Below, piece after piece: positions 17,060-27,500 of a stretch of DNA of 64,000 nt. Source of the DNA: Thermotalea metallivorans (GTDB lineage: Bacteria > Bacillota > Clostridia > Peptostreptococcales > Thermotaleaceae); assembly GCF_001562415.1 (NCBI RefSeq), contig NZ_LOEE01000019.1:169165-233164 (forward strand). The letters run 5' to 3'. A model generated the notes under the pieces. That model was not told the origin of the DNA. It searched no databases and saw only the letters and a program-made list of their open reading frames with translations. The number at the start of each line of letters is the position of its first letter. The first letter of the stretch is position 1. Both the position numbers and the translations under genes were made by a program.

Positions 17060-18997
17060 TTACTTTCTGCCCCTTTCTCTCTTCCTTTTGCTTTTTTGTT
17101 TGTTTTGCAATACTGTTTTTTTTCTATCCTTTTTTCCTTTGCTCTCCTTGTGCTTTTCCACCCTTTTTCTGCTTTCTATATCCGCCCTGTTTTCCTCTGG
17201 CTTGATAAGGCACTTCGGCCCATAGCCGATCAAATCTTCTCTGCCTGCTAAGATCAGCGCCTTGCGAACAAGATCATAGTTTTTGGGATTTCGGTATTGG
17301 AGCAATGCTCTTTGCATCGCCTTTTCCATTCTATCTTTGGGGACATAAACGGGTTTCATATTTCTGGGATCTAGTCCTGTATAATACATGCAGGTGGATA
17401 GCGTTCCCGGCGTAGGATAAAAATCCTGCACCTGCTCCGGATTGTATTTGATATCCCTCAAATATTCTGCCATTTCGACAGCAGCCTTTAGATCACTGCC
17501 GGGATGGCTTGACATCAAATAGGGAACCAGATATTGTTCCTTTCCAATCTTCTCATTGATTCGATAATATTTATCTGCAAATTTTTCGTAAACTTCTCGT
17601 CTGGGCTTGCCCATAAGGTCTAGGACTTTGGAAGATATATGTTCCGGCGCTACTTTCAGTTGTCCGCTGACATGATATTCACATAGTTCCCTTAAAAAGG
17701 CATCATTTTTATCCGCCATAATATAATCATATCTTAATCCTGATCTGATAAATACCTTTTTCACGCCTTCTATATTTCTCAATTTTCGTAAAAGCTGCAA
17801 ATATTCTTCATGATCTATCTTTAGATTCTTGCAAGGATTGGGGAATAGACACTGTTTGTTTTTGCATGTGCCTTCTTTTCGTTGTTTTTCACAGGCCATA
17901 TGACGGAAATTTGCCGTTGGTCCTCCCACATCATGGATATATCCTTTAAAATTCTTATCATTGACTATTTTCTTCGCTTCTTCTATGATGGAATCATGAC
18001 TTCTACTTTGAATGATTCTTCCTTGGTGAAAAGTCAAGGCACAAAAAGAGCAGCTTCCAAAACAGCCTCTTGTGCTGATGATGCTGTATTTCACCTCTTC
18101 AATGGCAGGAACGCCTCCATCCTTTTCATAAACGGGATGGTAATCCCGTAGATAGGGCAAGTGATAGATACGGTCCATTTCCACCTGACTTAGGGGCATC
18201 GCCGGTGGATTTTGAACAATAAACTGATCACCATGTTTTTGCACAATTACTCTGCCACGTAAAGCATCCTGCTCCTCGTATTGCACTTTGAAAGCCCTTG
18301 CGTAGGCAATCTTATCCCGGGATACCTCCTCAAAAGAAGGAATTTCAATATAATCATAGAGATTTTCTATTGTATTTGTTTTATAGGTAGTTCCTGGAAT
18401 ATGGTGCATATATTTCGTATCAAAACCGCTGTTCAGATAATCTGCAATTTCTAAAATTTGTCTTTCTCCCATACCAAAGACAAGCAAATCTGCTTCACTG
18501 TCATATAGGATGGATCTGCGCACCTTGTCACTCCAGTAATCATAGTGGGCAAATCTTCTTAAACTGGCCTCGATTCCCCCTATGACAATAGGTACTCCTT
18601 TATAGGCCTGCTTGATCATATTGCAGTATACGATGGTTGCCCTGTCCGGTCTTAATCCCATTTTCCCGCCGGGAGAATAATAATCCTTTTCTCTCCTTCG
18701 TTTGCTTACCGTATAATGATTTACCATAGAATCAATGTTTCCTGCTGTTACAAGAAAAGCCAGTCGGGGTCTTCCCAGCTTTTTGAATTCTTTTCCATCC
18801 CGCCAGTTAGGCTGTGGAATGATCCCAACTTTATATCCCGCATCTTCCAGTACCCGTCCAATGACCGCCGCGCCAAAGCTGGGGTGGTCCACATAGGCAT
18901 CACCGGATACAAGGATAAAATCCAATCGCTCCCAGCCTCGTGCATCCATATCTTTCCGGCTTATGGGTAAAAATTGATGATGATTCATTGTTTTCAC
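17060..18997 (-). CDS. YgiQ-family radical SAM protein
   Basis: 645 residues. An N-terminal YgiQ domain ([23 protein letters not shown]) precedes the radical-SAM core with CxxxCxxC in [11 protein letters not shown], and the C-terminal tail is very basic (KGKKDRKK). Extra cysteines around 365-385 ([15 protein letters not shown]) may bind a further cluster. Reaction unknown; the family uses S-adenosylmethionine radical chemistry and is widespread in anaerobes. Single gene with repeat copies on both sides. Confidence 0.92.
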   Translation of the reverse strand: MKTMNHHQFLPISRKDMDARGWERLDFILVSGDAYVDHPSFGAAVIGRVLEDAGYKVGIIPQPNWRDGKEFKKLGRPRLAFLVTAGNIDSMVNHYTVSKRRREKDYYSPGGKMGLRPDRATIVYCNMIKQAYKGVPIVIGGIEASLRRFAHYDYWSDKVRRSILYDSEADLLVFGMGERQILEIADYLNSGFDTKYMHHIPGTTYKTNTIENLYDYIEIPSFEEVSRDKIAYARAFKVQYEEQDALRGRVIVQKHGDQFIVQNPPAMPLSQVEMDRIYHLPYLRDYHPVYEKDGGVPAIEEVKYSIISTRGCFGSCSFCALTFHQGRIIQSRSHDSIIEEAKKIVNDKNFKGYIHDVGGPTANFRHMACEKQRKEGTCKNKQCLFPNPCKNLKIDHEEYLQLLRKLRNIEGVKKVFIRSGLRYDYIMADKNDAFLRELCEYHVSGQLKVAPEHISSKVLDLMGKPRREVYEKFADKYYRINEKIGKEQYLVPYLMSSHPGSDLKAAVEMAEYLRDIKYNPEQVQDFYPTPGTLSTCMYYTGLDPRNMKPVYVPKDRMEKAMQRALLQYRNPKNYDLVRKALILAGREDLIGYGPKCLIKPEENRADIESRKRVEKHKESKGKKDRKKTVLQNKQKSKRKRERGRK

Positions 18998-19102
18998 TCT
19001 CTCTCATGTTTTCAATAGATATATTGTACCAGATAATTGCATCTGTTACAAAATGATTTCTCTTCATATGAAGGTGTATTCTCTTCACGAATCAGAAGCG
19101 AA

Positions 19103-19125
19103 AAGACCTCCACCCGGAAGGTCTT
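19103..19125 (-). terminator. Hairpin between YkuS and YgiQ genes
   Basis: AAGACCT / AGGTCTT arms around a 9-base loop. It lies beside family 1 copy B, and both are downstream of the leftward ykuS-like gene. Confidence 0.4.
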
Positions 19126-19136
19126 AGCTTGTAGAC

Positions 19137-19351
19137 AAACCCTTGAGATTTGGCTTCCTGCTCAGACCTGCGCCCCTTTTCTAAATAAAAAAAAACAAAG
19201 CCTTCCGTTGGAAGATTGAAAGGAAAACTTTGTTGAAACCCATGACGGAAATTATGACTTATCTACAATTTAGGAAAGTACATAATTTCCTATGGGTTAT
19301 AAGGAAAAAAGCGGCGTGCTGATTCGCGACGAAGCATAAATCTCAAGGGTT
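19137..19351 (-). repeat. Repeat family 1, full copy B (gap 18998-19412)
   Basis: 215 bp, ends AAACCCTTGAGATTTGGC and ATAAATCTCAAGGGTT, inverted relative to copy A. The internal hairpin AACAAAGCCTTCC/GGAAAACTTTGTT is at 19194-19233. Similarity to copy C continues outward to about 19383 (TCTACAGACTG), so the true element may be about 250 bp. The rest of the 415-base gap is hairpin 19103-19125 and a short repeat fragment (CACGAATCAG, 19087). No gene. Confidence 0.85.
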
Positions 19352-19412
19352 CTTGCTTAATCCCATTACTTTTTCTACAGACTGAGTCCTCCACCTAGGA
19401 GATCTGTCTGCT

Positions 19413-19658
19413 TTAACTAAGCCTATTCTTTAATTGTTGATATATGTCTTCTACCGTCATGCCCCTTGCTTTGATTACCGGAGCCTTTGTTTCGGTATCC
19501 TCTATACCGAGAAAATTGCTGCTCTGGCCGGATACAACGATTGCATCGCAGTTTTTATAATCCGTATGACCGGGATCAAGATCCATAACTGCAAAACCCT
19601 GCTGCCGCAAATAGTTTTTTACATTGCCTAAGGATTTTTCAACGGCTATCTTTTTCAT
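19413..19658 (-). CDS. YkuS/UPF0180 family protein
   Basis: 81 residues from ATG 19658 (GGAGGAGGT upstream). Family pattern: KIAVEKSLGNVKNYLRQQG, then DAIVVSGQ and ARGMTVEDIYQQL. A small cytosolic alpha/beta protein of unknown role, common in spore formers. A tandem-domain relative is encoded at 60084-60644. An in-frame upstream extension to 19748 has cysteines but no ribosome site. Confidence 0.85.
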   Translation of the reverse strand: MKKIAVEKSLGNVKNYLRQQGFAVMDLDPGHTDYKNCDAIVVSGQSSNFLGIEDTETKAPVIKARGMTVEDIYQQLKNRLS

Positions 19659-19786
19659 TTTTATAAATACCTCCTCCATGTACACTCTCGCATTCTTATT
19701 ATTTGTACAATGGGGGCAAATTATACTACATTCCTCCGCCTGCTGCATATTCCATAGGATTTGATATGGTTCATGTTTTCTATTGT

Positions 19787-20797
19787 TTAAGCAGGTGCAG
19801 GTCCGGTACTTTTCCGCACAATTAATTCATGAGGCAAAATAACAATTTTTTCATGGACTTCTATATGATTGATTTTCTTAATAATCATTCTGATGGCCAC
19901 CGCACCGATATCATATAAAGGTTGTCGAATCGTTGTAAGACTGGGTCTATAAAAGGATGCCGGTTTCGTATCATGGAATCCTGTAACAGATACATCCTCC
20001 GGCACCTTATACCCATGATCCAGCAAACAATTGATCGCACCGATGGCCATGGTATCACTAGTAGCAAATATGGCCGTAGGCAATATGTCTTCCTTAATAA
20101 AATTTTTCACGATTTCATAGGAATTTTCCAACTTGAAATTTCCAAATTGGACCAACCTTTCATCGATGGGAATTCCATTCTCCTCCAGGGCCTTTTTGTA
20201 TCCCCTGTATTGATCTTGGCAAAATGCATTGCTGTCCAAATTGCTTCGTATCAATGCAATTCTTTTATGGCCATGCTTAATCAAATAGTTGGTCATGTCA
20301 TAAGAGGCTTGAAAATTATCAATCGATACGGAAGGAATGTCCAATTTGCTTGTATTTCTGTTAATCAACACAACTGGAATTTCAATTTCAGCCAAATACT
20401 CAATCAATTTGTCTTGAAGCTCCCAAGTCATCAAGACAATTCCCTCTACCTGCTTCCCTTTTAAAAGTTTCAGATACCTCAATTCTTGCTCCAAACTGCC
20501 ATAAGTATTGCAAAGCAGTATATCATAAGCATACATCTTTCCAATTTCCTCTATCCCGTTTAATATTTCTCCGATAAAAAAGCTGGATATATCCGGTACA
20601 ATGACGCCTATCAGTTGGCTTTTTTTCATCACTAAACTTCTGGCCACGGGATTTGGCGTATAACCGGTTTCTTCAATAATCTGCAATACTTTTTGCCTAA
20701 TTTCATTGCTCACCGGTTTTGAATTGTTAATCACACGGGAAACAGTAGAAATAGAAACACCGGCTTTTTTTGCCACATCTTTAATCGTTACGCTCAT
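19787..20797 (-). CDS. LacI-family transcriptional regulator
   Basis: 336 residues. The LacI HTH is at the N-terminus (TIKDVAKKAGVSISTVSRVIN), followed by a hinge (NPVARSLVMKKS) and a periplasmic-binding-type effector domain with AIFATSDTMAIG and TTIRQP. ATG 20797 follows GAGGTGA; a GTG three codons upstream overlaps that site. CcpA-like in overall form, but the residues contacting HPr cannot be judged here. No sugar operon is adjacent, so its regulon is elsewhere. Confidence 0.92.
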   Translation of the reverse strand: MSVTIKDVAKKAGVSISTVSRVINNSKPVSNEIRQKVLQIIEETGYTPNPVARSLVMKKSQLIGVIVPDISSFFIGEILNGIEEIGKMYAYDILLCNTYGSLEQELRYLKLLKGKQVEGIVLMTWELQDKLIEYLAEIEIPVVLINRNTSKLDIPSVSIDNFQASYDMTNYLIKHGHKRIALIRSNLDSNAFCQDQYRGYKKALEENGIPIDERLVQFGNFKLENSYEIVKNFIKEDILPTAIFATSDTMAIGAINCLLDHGYKVPEDVSVTGFHDTKPASFYRPSLTTIRQPLYDIGAVAIRMIIKKINHIEVHEKIVILPHELIVRKSTGPAPA

Positions 20798-20838
20798 ATC
20801 ATTCACCTCGATTGATCTTGTAAGCTTCCATGCCTACT

Positions 20839-23800
20839 TCAATTTTTTACTTCTTCATTCTCATAAAACACGGCGCCGATGACACCTGTTATGGAATTTA
20901 CAAAGTTAAATGTCTTAAAATCAAATTCTTTTTCTTTGATAGGAACATTCAGCTGTAAAACTCCCTTTGTCTTTCCTTGATTTATGATGGGAAGTATAAT
21001 TAGAGACTGCCAATCCGGTGTTCCCGCAAAAGTGTCTACATCCTGTATGCTTTCCCAATCAATCAAGTAATCTCCTGTTTTTGTTTCAAGGACATGGGAT
21101 ATTAATTTTTCGTTTATCTTTACATTCTCTATCCATTCTTCCTTAAAGCGTTCCCTGCAATATATATGCTTTATTTCATCTTCCGCCAATTCTATTAAAA
21201 TCCCCTGTTTTGCTTCTATAATTTCAATCAGCCTTCCTAATATTTCAAATATTTTTTTCCTCTTTCCTTTGCGTTCTTTCAGCAATTCTATAATTTCTAC
21301 AATTACTTGAACATTTCTATGGTCTTGGGCAATATTCCCTGAAATAATTCCGGCCAGCTTATCTACTCTCTTTCTGTGACTTCCAATATTTTTATCCCAA
21401 ATCACAGACTTGTTTCTGCCGGTTTCCTTTGCATGATATAAAGCCTGGTCTGCCTTTTCAATCAATTCCTCCTGGGTATTTCCATGTTCTGGATATGCAG
21501 CTATGCCGAAACTCATGGTTACAGCATGGTCGTCTCCTAACAGGCTGGCATGTTCTATGGTTTTTCTTAATCTTTCGCAAACCGTCTTGGCCTCTGTTAA
21601 ATTTGTACGTGGAAGGATGAGAATAAATTCTTCACCGCCATATCTTCCTATCAGATCCCCTTCCCTCACATTGGATCTTAAGATTTCAGCTACTTGCCTA
21701 AGCACATCATCACCTTGCCGATGCCCATAAAAATCATTTACAAATTTAAACTTATCGATATCACACATGACAATAGAAAGTTGGCTATGATTTGTTTCGG
21801 CTTTTATCAGCTCATTGTTGAATGCTTTTTCAATATATTTTCTCATAAAAACATTCGTCAGCTTATCGATGGAAGCGGTAACCTTTAAATGATAATTTTC
21901 TATCAGCACATACAGCAAATTGCATAGGGCATCGCAGGTTTTATACGCACTCCAGTCAAAATTATTAAAAATTTTATTGGTATCCAGATAAAGATATCCC
22001 AGGATGCGATCGGTCTCGTCCTTGCCCCAATTTTTTCTTTTCCCTGGAGCTGTCATGTTCCCCATCTTCTGCTTTGCTGTAATGGGGATACAAATGACAG
22101 CCTTCGCATTATCGGGCAAATATCCATAATCACTTTTCAACCCAGTGCTAAAAGTTTCTTTAAGCAGTATGCCATCCTGTTTTTGGCTTACCCTCTCCAA
22201 TATGTAACGTATATCAGGCAGTTTATGGTGCTTGTATAGTTTCATCGTATCCCTAACGTTTCCTCCTTCGTCCACAAGAATAATAAAACCTCTGGTGGCT
22301 AAGGATACTTTCACACAATATTTCAAGACTATTTCCAGGTTTTCAGCATGATCAGAAGATAAAAATTGAATTAAATCTCTCAAACTTGCTATTTTCATCG
22401 GCAGCAGAGACTCATATTCCCTTAATGCTGATTCCAAGAATTTCTCGTTATGGAATAGCCTCTGTAAATCTGAAAAATCAAAATAAGCATTTAAATCCTC
22501 AATCTCCATGGAGGAATTCCATTCTTGAGAATTATCCTCTTCATAATTCTCCTCCAAAATCATCTTTTTCAACATCAAAATCTTTGGTTTTATCGCCTTT
22601 TTGACCTTGCTGCTGTTCATATAATCCAGCCGCAAGTCGTTAGGGATCTTGTTTGTAAGCCTTCTCAGTATATCTAAAGAAAAGATATAGCTATTGATGG
22701 CCTTATAGTATTCCTTTTCTTTTAAAAAAGCATCCCCTAATATTTGATAAATCCTCCATTCCAGCTCCAAGAATTCCCTCTGACTAACTTCTTTCAGCAT
22801 GTTTTCAAAATAACGGATCTTGTCCTCCGTAAAGTAGCCCAAAATATAATTTCTTTTATGCTGCAGCATTTTACTGTCAAAGGTCTGCGACAGTTTCTCA
22901 TCATATTGCAGCATTTCTGCAGCTTCATGCAGCAGGCCCTCTTCTACAAAATAAAGGGCGGCATCCAACAGCAATCTTCGCTTTTCCTTTACGAAACCTT
23001 CCCTTTGAAACTTTTCAATCAATGCAAGAATATTTTGTACACCTTCATTTTTCATATGATCCAGTTGAGAGAGCAGTTTCAGCGAGCAAATCTCAAACCC
23101 ACTGATTTTATCGGTTTGGGAGAGCAAAGCCTCTTCTTGGGAAAGCCATTGCGTTGCCAGTTTCTCGGAGCCTACTTGAAAATAAAAATTCACTTTCAGA
23201 ATATGATAATATATATACATCCTGCTTGGCTCAGAACAATTCCCCATCTCCCCTTCAGCCTTCTTCAGGTAGTTGTAAGCCTTTAGATATTCATTTAATT
23301 TCATATAGGCTTCAGAAAGATACAGGTAAGCCCAAGACAAACTTATTTTATCTCCCGTTAATTCATCTAGATGTATGACCTTATTGAAATATTCGATGGC
23401 AAGCTGATATTCATCTTCTACCAGATAGGTTTCACCAATATTTAAGTAATATATGGATGTTCCCGCAATAAAATTATATTTTTCAGCCAGTTTTAAAGCT
23501 TTTTCATAATATTTTCTGGCCATTTTTGTGTTTTGCATGGCCTCCATAAAGAGTACGCCCATATTGTTGATGGGCTTCATCGTCTCTATATGGTATCCGG
23601 ATTTTTCTAAATATTCTACGCTTTTGATATAAGCCAACATAGCTTCATCATATTTTCCCAGAAATCCCAATAAATTGCCCTTGCGATTCAGAAAGCTACC
23701 TATATAGCGATAGCTGCCAAAGGTAATGCTTTTTTTCAAAAATTCGTCGGTGATCCGAGATGCATTTTCTAAATCCTCTTGTTCAAAAAACGTTCGGCTT

Positions 23801-26250
23801 AATAAATGGCCTGCCTCCAGATATCCATCAATATATTCGATTTCCTTGGCAATTCGGATAACTTCTAAAATCATCTTCTTTGCGGGCTCTATCATATTTT
23901 TTATAAGGTAGATGGAGGATATTTTATTTTTACCATCCACTATTTCCCTTTTCTGATAAAATTTCTCGGCAATTTTGACCGCTTCTTCATAATAGTACAA
24001 AGACTTATCGGTTTCCCCCATATTGAAATATATTTCTCCCATAATCAATAAAGCTGTAGTCTTCCGGTGATCTTCCGCACAATTGCCAAATAACTCTATT
24101 ATCTTTTCCAAAAAATCCAATGATTGGGTATAAATATTTAAGGAAAACATCTTTTGGGCAGATTCTAAACAGTAATCAATGGCCTTGCTGACATTTCCAC
24201 ATTTTGTTAAATGGTGAATTAATTCATCTTTATTCTCTCTGCCCTCCCGATCATACGAAATTTCCAATATCATTGCAGCTTTCCGATGGCACTCTGCTTT
24301 TTCTTCTTTTCCAATGGCTCTGTAGATATGGTTTTTCAGTTGACGATTCTCATAATCGTAGGTATAACCCCAATCCTCCAGTTTTTCCCCCAATATTTTC
24401 ATTTCCACCAATTTGCAAAGTATGTCCTTCGCCTCAGACAGATCCATATCCATCATATTGCTTATAATCTCTGGAGAAACTGGAGCGTTGAATATAGAGA
24501 TGGTCTTTAGCACATGCAATGTATTTTCATCCAAAGATTTTACCTGATTGAGCAAAGCCTCACCAATGGTAGAAGGAAGTTTCACATTGTCTATCCCGAT
24601 GCCTTCTCCCTTGATCATCCATTTATTGTCTTGATTTACAACCAGGGTTCCTTCAATAAATAAATTTTTAATCACTTCCTCTATATATCGGGGATTGCCG
24701 TCTGTTAATTTCATAATTCGGGTAGCCAGCTTTAAGGGTTTCCATGCCATACCCAAAATGTTCTGGATAAGGGCAGCCGTCTCTTCCAAATTAAATTTAC
24801 TTAAATGAATTTGGCTGATTTTTTCTGTTGTTTCCCATTCTTTCAAAAATCTTGAAATTCCATCTTGTTCTTCCGTTCTGCAGGTCATTATAAAAAAAAC
24901 AGGAAATTTTTTCTTGTTTTTCAACACAAAGCTAATGAATTCTAAAGTACTTTCATCTGCCAAATGAATATTTTCCAATATCATTACCGCAGGCTTCAAG
25001 GATACAGCATCATGGATAAAGTGAAAGACTCTGTCATACAGTCTTAGCTTTTCTTTTTGTGCTGAAAGCACGGGAGAGGGGGTGATGTCCCAGATATTTC
25101 CTATGCTGGGTAGAATCTTTACCAATTCCGGCCCATATTTTTTTACAAGATCATAATGTGCATTTTTCAACATTTGTTTTAAAATCTCTTTTAATGCTTT
25201 ATGCTGAACAGCATTGGGTTCAAGGTATTCTGAAAAGTATGCATGCACATTGTCCATCCGGAAGCGGTACAATACTTCTTTGATGAACCGGCTTTTGCCG
25301 ATTCCGGCCTCTCCTTCAACCAGTATTGCCCTTGGACCCATGTGAGCCTTGTTGAAGTCATTGAAAGTCTTCAGCACTTTATTGACCTCATTTTCTCTAT
25401 GGATCAGCTTTATATTAAAATTGAGCCTTTCGTAATTTCCTCTATCTTCGATGGGCATAAACTCGCCTTCACCCAACTCTCGAACAGCGGAAATCACCTG
25501 CCCTATATTTCTGTACCTTTCATCCATTTCAAAAGAAGTCATTTCCTTAATCATCTTATCTAATTTTTCATTTCGATTATTTTTCAGACTATCATATAAA
25601 TACTTAAATTCATTGTTCTTATAGGAGGCGCCATAGTATAGGTAAAACAGAAGAACACCCAGAGAAAAAATGTCGCTTCTAAAATCTACTTCCAATCCCA
25701 TCTGGCACTCTGGAGCAATAAATTGTTGATTGTAATGGGCAATTTTTCCCCTGTCAAATTCTATCTGTTTGACATAGGCAAGATCCTTCAATTTCACTTG
25801 AATCTGATTATTTTCTTTATATAAGAAGATATTATCCAGAGTTAAATATTTATAGCATATCCCTCGAAAATGCAAATACCTGATGCCGCTACAGATTTTC
25901 ACGAATGCTTCCATCGCCTCTTGTTGGGATAAATCCGTATATTTTATAGGATTATAGGGCACATATTCCCTGGTGTAGAAAAATTGCTTTGTCGATGGCG
26001 TTTTATTGTCAATGGTTTGTATAATATCAAAAGATTTATTTTGCAACAATGTTTCGTGTTCAAAAGAAGTAAAATAGATATATTCATCAATGTAATGCTG
26101 AATTAGGTCACTTTTTGAAAATTCCGGCTCAAATATTTTTATGAGTATTTTTTCGTTATGATTATATAAATCCATGGCAATATAAGATGTAGCATAAAAA
26201 TCTTTATCTACATAATGCAAAATTTTATACCTTCCATTTACTAACTCCAT
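20839..26250 (-). CDS. Giant pseudokinase-ATPase-TPR-GAF-GGDEF-GAF signalling protein
   Basis: 1803 residues. Domain order (counted from the GTG at 26256): Ser/Thr-kinase fold 1-270; STAND/AAA-type ATPase from about 285 with Walker A GEAGIGKS (315-322); TPR-like helical repeats about 680-1230; GAF about 1290-1440; GGDEF about 1450-1610 with intact GGEEF near 1540 and an RxxD I-site (REGD) five residues before; a C-terminal GAF. The kinase keeps Lys40 and APE, but HRDxK is replaced by YKYLT (135-139) and DFG by DLA, so it is a predicted pseudokinase. Output is probably c-di-GMP synthesis gated by several sensory inputs. It starts 25 bases after the marR stop, so they are co-transcribed. No membrane segment. 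Confidence 0.9.
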   Translation of the reverse strand: MELVNGRYKILHYVDKDFYATSYIAMDLYNHNEKILIKIFEPEFSKSDLIQHYIDEYIYFTSFEHETLLQNKSFDIIQTIDNKTPSTKQFFYTREYVPYNPIKYTDLSQQEAMEAFVKICSGIRYLHFRGICYKYLTLDNIFLYKENNQIQVKLKDLAYVKQIEFDRGKIAHYNQQFIAPECQMGLEVDFRSDIFSLGVLLFYLYYGASYKNNEFKYLYDSLKNNRNEKLDKMIKEMTSFEMDERYRNIGQVISAVRELGEGEFMPIEDRGNYERLNFNIKLIHRENEVNKVLKTFNDFNKAHMGPRAILVEGEAGIGKSRFIKEVLYRFRMDNVHAYFSEYLEPNAVQHKALKEILKQMLKNAHYDLVKKYGPELVKILPSIGNIWDITPSPVLSAQKEKLRLYDRVFHFIHDAVSLKPAVMILENIHLADESTLEFISFVLKNKKKFPVFFIMTCRTEEQDGISRFLKEWETTEKISQIHLSKFNLEETAALIQNILGMAWKPLKLATRIMKLTDGNPRYIEEVIKNLFIEGTLVVNQDNKWMIKGEGIGIDNVKLPSTIGEALLNQVKSLDENTLHVLKTISIFNAPVSPEIISNMMDMDLSEAKDILCKLVEMKILGEKLEDWGYTYDYENRQLKNHIYRAIGKEEKAECHRKAAMILEISYDREGRENKDELIHHLTKCGNVSKAIDYCLESAQKMFSLNIYTQSLDFLEKIIELFGNCAEDHRKTTALLIMGEIYFNMGETDKSLYYYEEAVKIAEKFYQKREIVDGKNKISSIYLIKNMIEPAKKMILEVIRIAKEIEYIDGYLEAGHLLSRTFFEQEDLENASRITDEFLKKSITFGSYRYIGSFLNRKGNLLGFLGKYDEAMLAYIKSVEYLEKSGYHIETMKPINNMGVLFMEAMQNTKMARKYYEKALKLAEKYNFIAGTSIYYLNIGETYLVEDEYQLAIEYFNKVIHLDELTGDKISLSWAYLYLSEAYMKLNEYLKAYNYLKKAEGEMGNCSEPSRMYIYYHILKVNFYFQVGSEKLATQWLSQEEALLSQTDKISGFEICSLKLLSQLDHMKNEGVQNILALIEKFQREGFVKEKRRLLLDAALYFVEEGLLHEAAEMLQYDEKLSQTFDSKMLQHKRNYILGYFTEDKIRYFENMLKEVSQREFLELEWRIYQILGDAFLKEKEYYKAINSYIFSLDILRRLTNKIPNDLRLDYMNSSKVKKAIKPKILMLKKMILEENYEEDNSQEWNSSMEIEDLNAYFDFSDLQRLFHNEKFLESALREYESLLPMKIASLRDLIQFLSSDHAENLEIVLKYCVKVSLATRGFIILVDEGGNVRDTMKLYKHHKLPDIRYILERVSQKQDGILLKETFSTGLKSDYGYLPDNAKAVICIPITAKQKMGNMTAPGKRKNWGKDETDRILGYLYLDTNKIFNNFDWSAYKTCDALCNLLYVLIENYHLKVTASIDKLTNVFMRKYIEKAFNNELIKAETNHSQLSIVMCDIDKFKFVNDFYGHRQGDDVLRQVAEILRSNVREGDLIGRYGGEEFILILPRTNLTEAKTVCERLRKTIEHASLLGDDHAVTMSFGIAAYPEHGNTQEELIEKADQALYHAKETGRNKSVIWDKNIGSHRKRVDKLAGIISGNIAQDHRNVQVIVEIIELLKERKGKRKKIFEILGRLIEIIEAKQGILIELAEDEIKHIYCRERFKEEWIENVKINEKLISHVLETKTGDYLIDWESIQDVDTFAGTPDWQSLIILPIINQGKTKGVLQLNVPIKEKEFDFKTFNFVNSITGVIGAVFYENEEVKN

Positions 26251-26274
26251 TCCCACACATCCCCATGAAGATGA

Positions 26275-26736
26275 TTAATCTTTTATGCAATCACATTCTG
26301 CTTCTGTTCTTTCATGTATCATTTTTAACGCCAGAATCAAATCATTTTTCTGTTCTAAAGTTAAATCAAGCAATACCCTATCTAAGTACGCCCTTCTTGT
26401 ATCAAGAACTTCTTCAATCAGCTTGTGTCCCTTATCAAGAACGCTTATTCTTACTACCCTTCGGTCCTTTGTGTCCCGGATTCTTTCTACTAAGCCGTTT
26501 TTTTCCATCCGGTCAATCAGATCCGTTATGGTGCTGCAGGCCAAAAACATTTTGCTGCTTAATTCGCCTATAGTCAAATCCCCGTATTTAATCAACTGCA
26601 GCAAAGCATCGAACTGCGGCGGCGTAATCTCAAAATCTGCTAATATATCTCTCCCCTTTCTTTTGATAGATGTACATACCCATCGTAACAATCTTTCAAT
26701 TTCTACGATATCTTGAGGAAATTTTTCTTTGCTCAT
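26275..26736 (-). CDS. MarR-family regulator
   Basis: 153 residues from ATG 26736 (GGAGGTACCA upstream). A winged HTH at about 50-110 with LTIGELSSKMFLACSTITD and the wing DTKDRRVVRI. It precedes the giant signalling gene in one operon and faces the unknown gene at 26852 across a perfect palindrome (26769-26787), its likely operator. Cys-rich C-terminus (AECDCIKD) could sense redox or metal (inference). Confidence 0.9.
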   Translation of the reverse strand: MSKEKFPQDIVEIERLLRWVCTSIKRKGRDILADFEITPPQFDALLQLIKYGDLTIGELSSKMFLACSTITDLIDRMEKNGLVERIRDTKDRRVVRISVLDKGHKLIEEVLDTRRAYLDRVLLDLTLEQKNDLILALKMIHERTEAECDCIKD

Positions 26737-26768
26737 TGGTACCTCCATAAATTCACTTTATTATTCTG

Positions 26769-26787
26769 CTTATTATGCTATAATAAG
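26769..26787. promoter_or_regulatory. MarR operator candidate overlapping a -10 box
   Basis: The perfect inverted repeat CTTATTAT-GCT-ATAATAAG. The rightward TATAAT (26779-26784) lies inside it, so binding would block transcription of the 26852 gene and probably of marR. MarR proteins usually bind such 16-20 base palindromes. Confidence 0.6.
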
Positions 26788-26851
26788 TAATGAGTGATGC
26801 CAAATTTTCATTTATCATTATTATATAACTATTTTATGAGGAGGTAAACAT

Positions 26852-27370
26852 ATGATCCAGCATGGTTCTTTAAATCTGAATGCCATAGAAGCAATGCAGT
26901 TCCTATGGACGTCCATTTCTTCCAAGGACAAACTTACAGAAAAATTTATTATTGATATTGCAAATACAGAACCCTTTCAGTGGATATATAATGATGAATT
27001 CACTTCGGAATCCGTAAGAAGAAGCCTGAGTGCATTATCAAATCGCGAACCGTTCACCGGCAATAAAGCGGAAAACAGGTTTTACAGCAGAAATCTCATG
27101 ATTTTAGAATATATGGATACATTGCACGACAAGATTAATGCTTTCAAAGGAGTCCGGCTCAAGGACATTATTGAGCATCTTAATAGAACATGGAACATAA
27201 AGGACATGGATCACCTAGAGGTAGTGGTTGTCCCTACTCCCTTTGATACATTCCAATGCCATGAAAATAAAATTATTTTAAATTTCTTCAAATTTCACTT
27301 GGTAGACGGCATACTCAAAGCAGATGATATGCCTATAGAGGAAATCCTAAAAACAGCCCTAACCTCTTAA
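26852..27370 (+). CDS. Conserved-looking protein of unknown function
   Basis: 172 residues, ATG 26852 after GAGGAGGTAAACAT, a strong site. Soluble, mixed alpha/beta, no signal peptide or recognisable catalytic motif. The longest patterned stretch is MDHLEVVVVPTPFDTFQC near 130. It is divergent from marR and the giant pseudokinase gene and ends at a strong terminator. Shared control with those genes is likely, which hints at a common stress or surface response (inference). Confidence 0.8.
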   Translation: MIQHGSLNLNAIEAMQFLWTSISSKDKLTEKFIIDIANTEPFQWIYNDEFTSESVRRSLSALSNREPFTGNKAENRFYSRNLMILEYMDTLHDKINAFKGVRLKDIIEHLNRTWNIKDMDHLEVVVVPTPFDTFQCHENKIILNFFKFHLVDGILKADDMPIEEILKTALTS

Positions 27371-27372
27371 AC

Positions 27373-27397
27373 GCAAGCCATATGCTTGCTTTTTTTT
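27373..27397 (+). terminator. Terminator
   Basis: GCAAGC / GCTTGC stem followed by eight T, directly after the stop at 27370. Confidence 0.85.
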
Positions 27398-27500
27398 ATC
27401 AGCCCCTTGCACAGCAGATAAAAAGTTTTTCTTTTTTGAAAGGATTTCACAAAATCATGTCGAAGTATACTACCACTAGTTTTTTGGAGGTATTTTATCC

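Noticed and set aside
26250..26256. GTG start for the giant protein
   Set aside because: The adjacent in-frame ATG at 26250 is an equal or better start; the choice alters only two residues.
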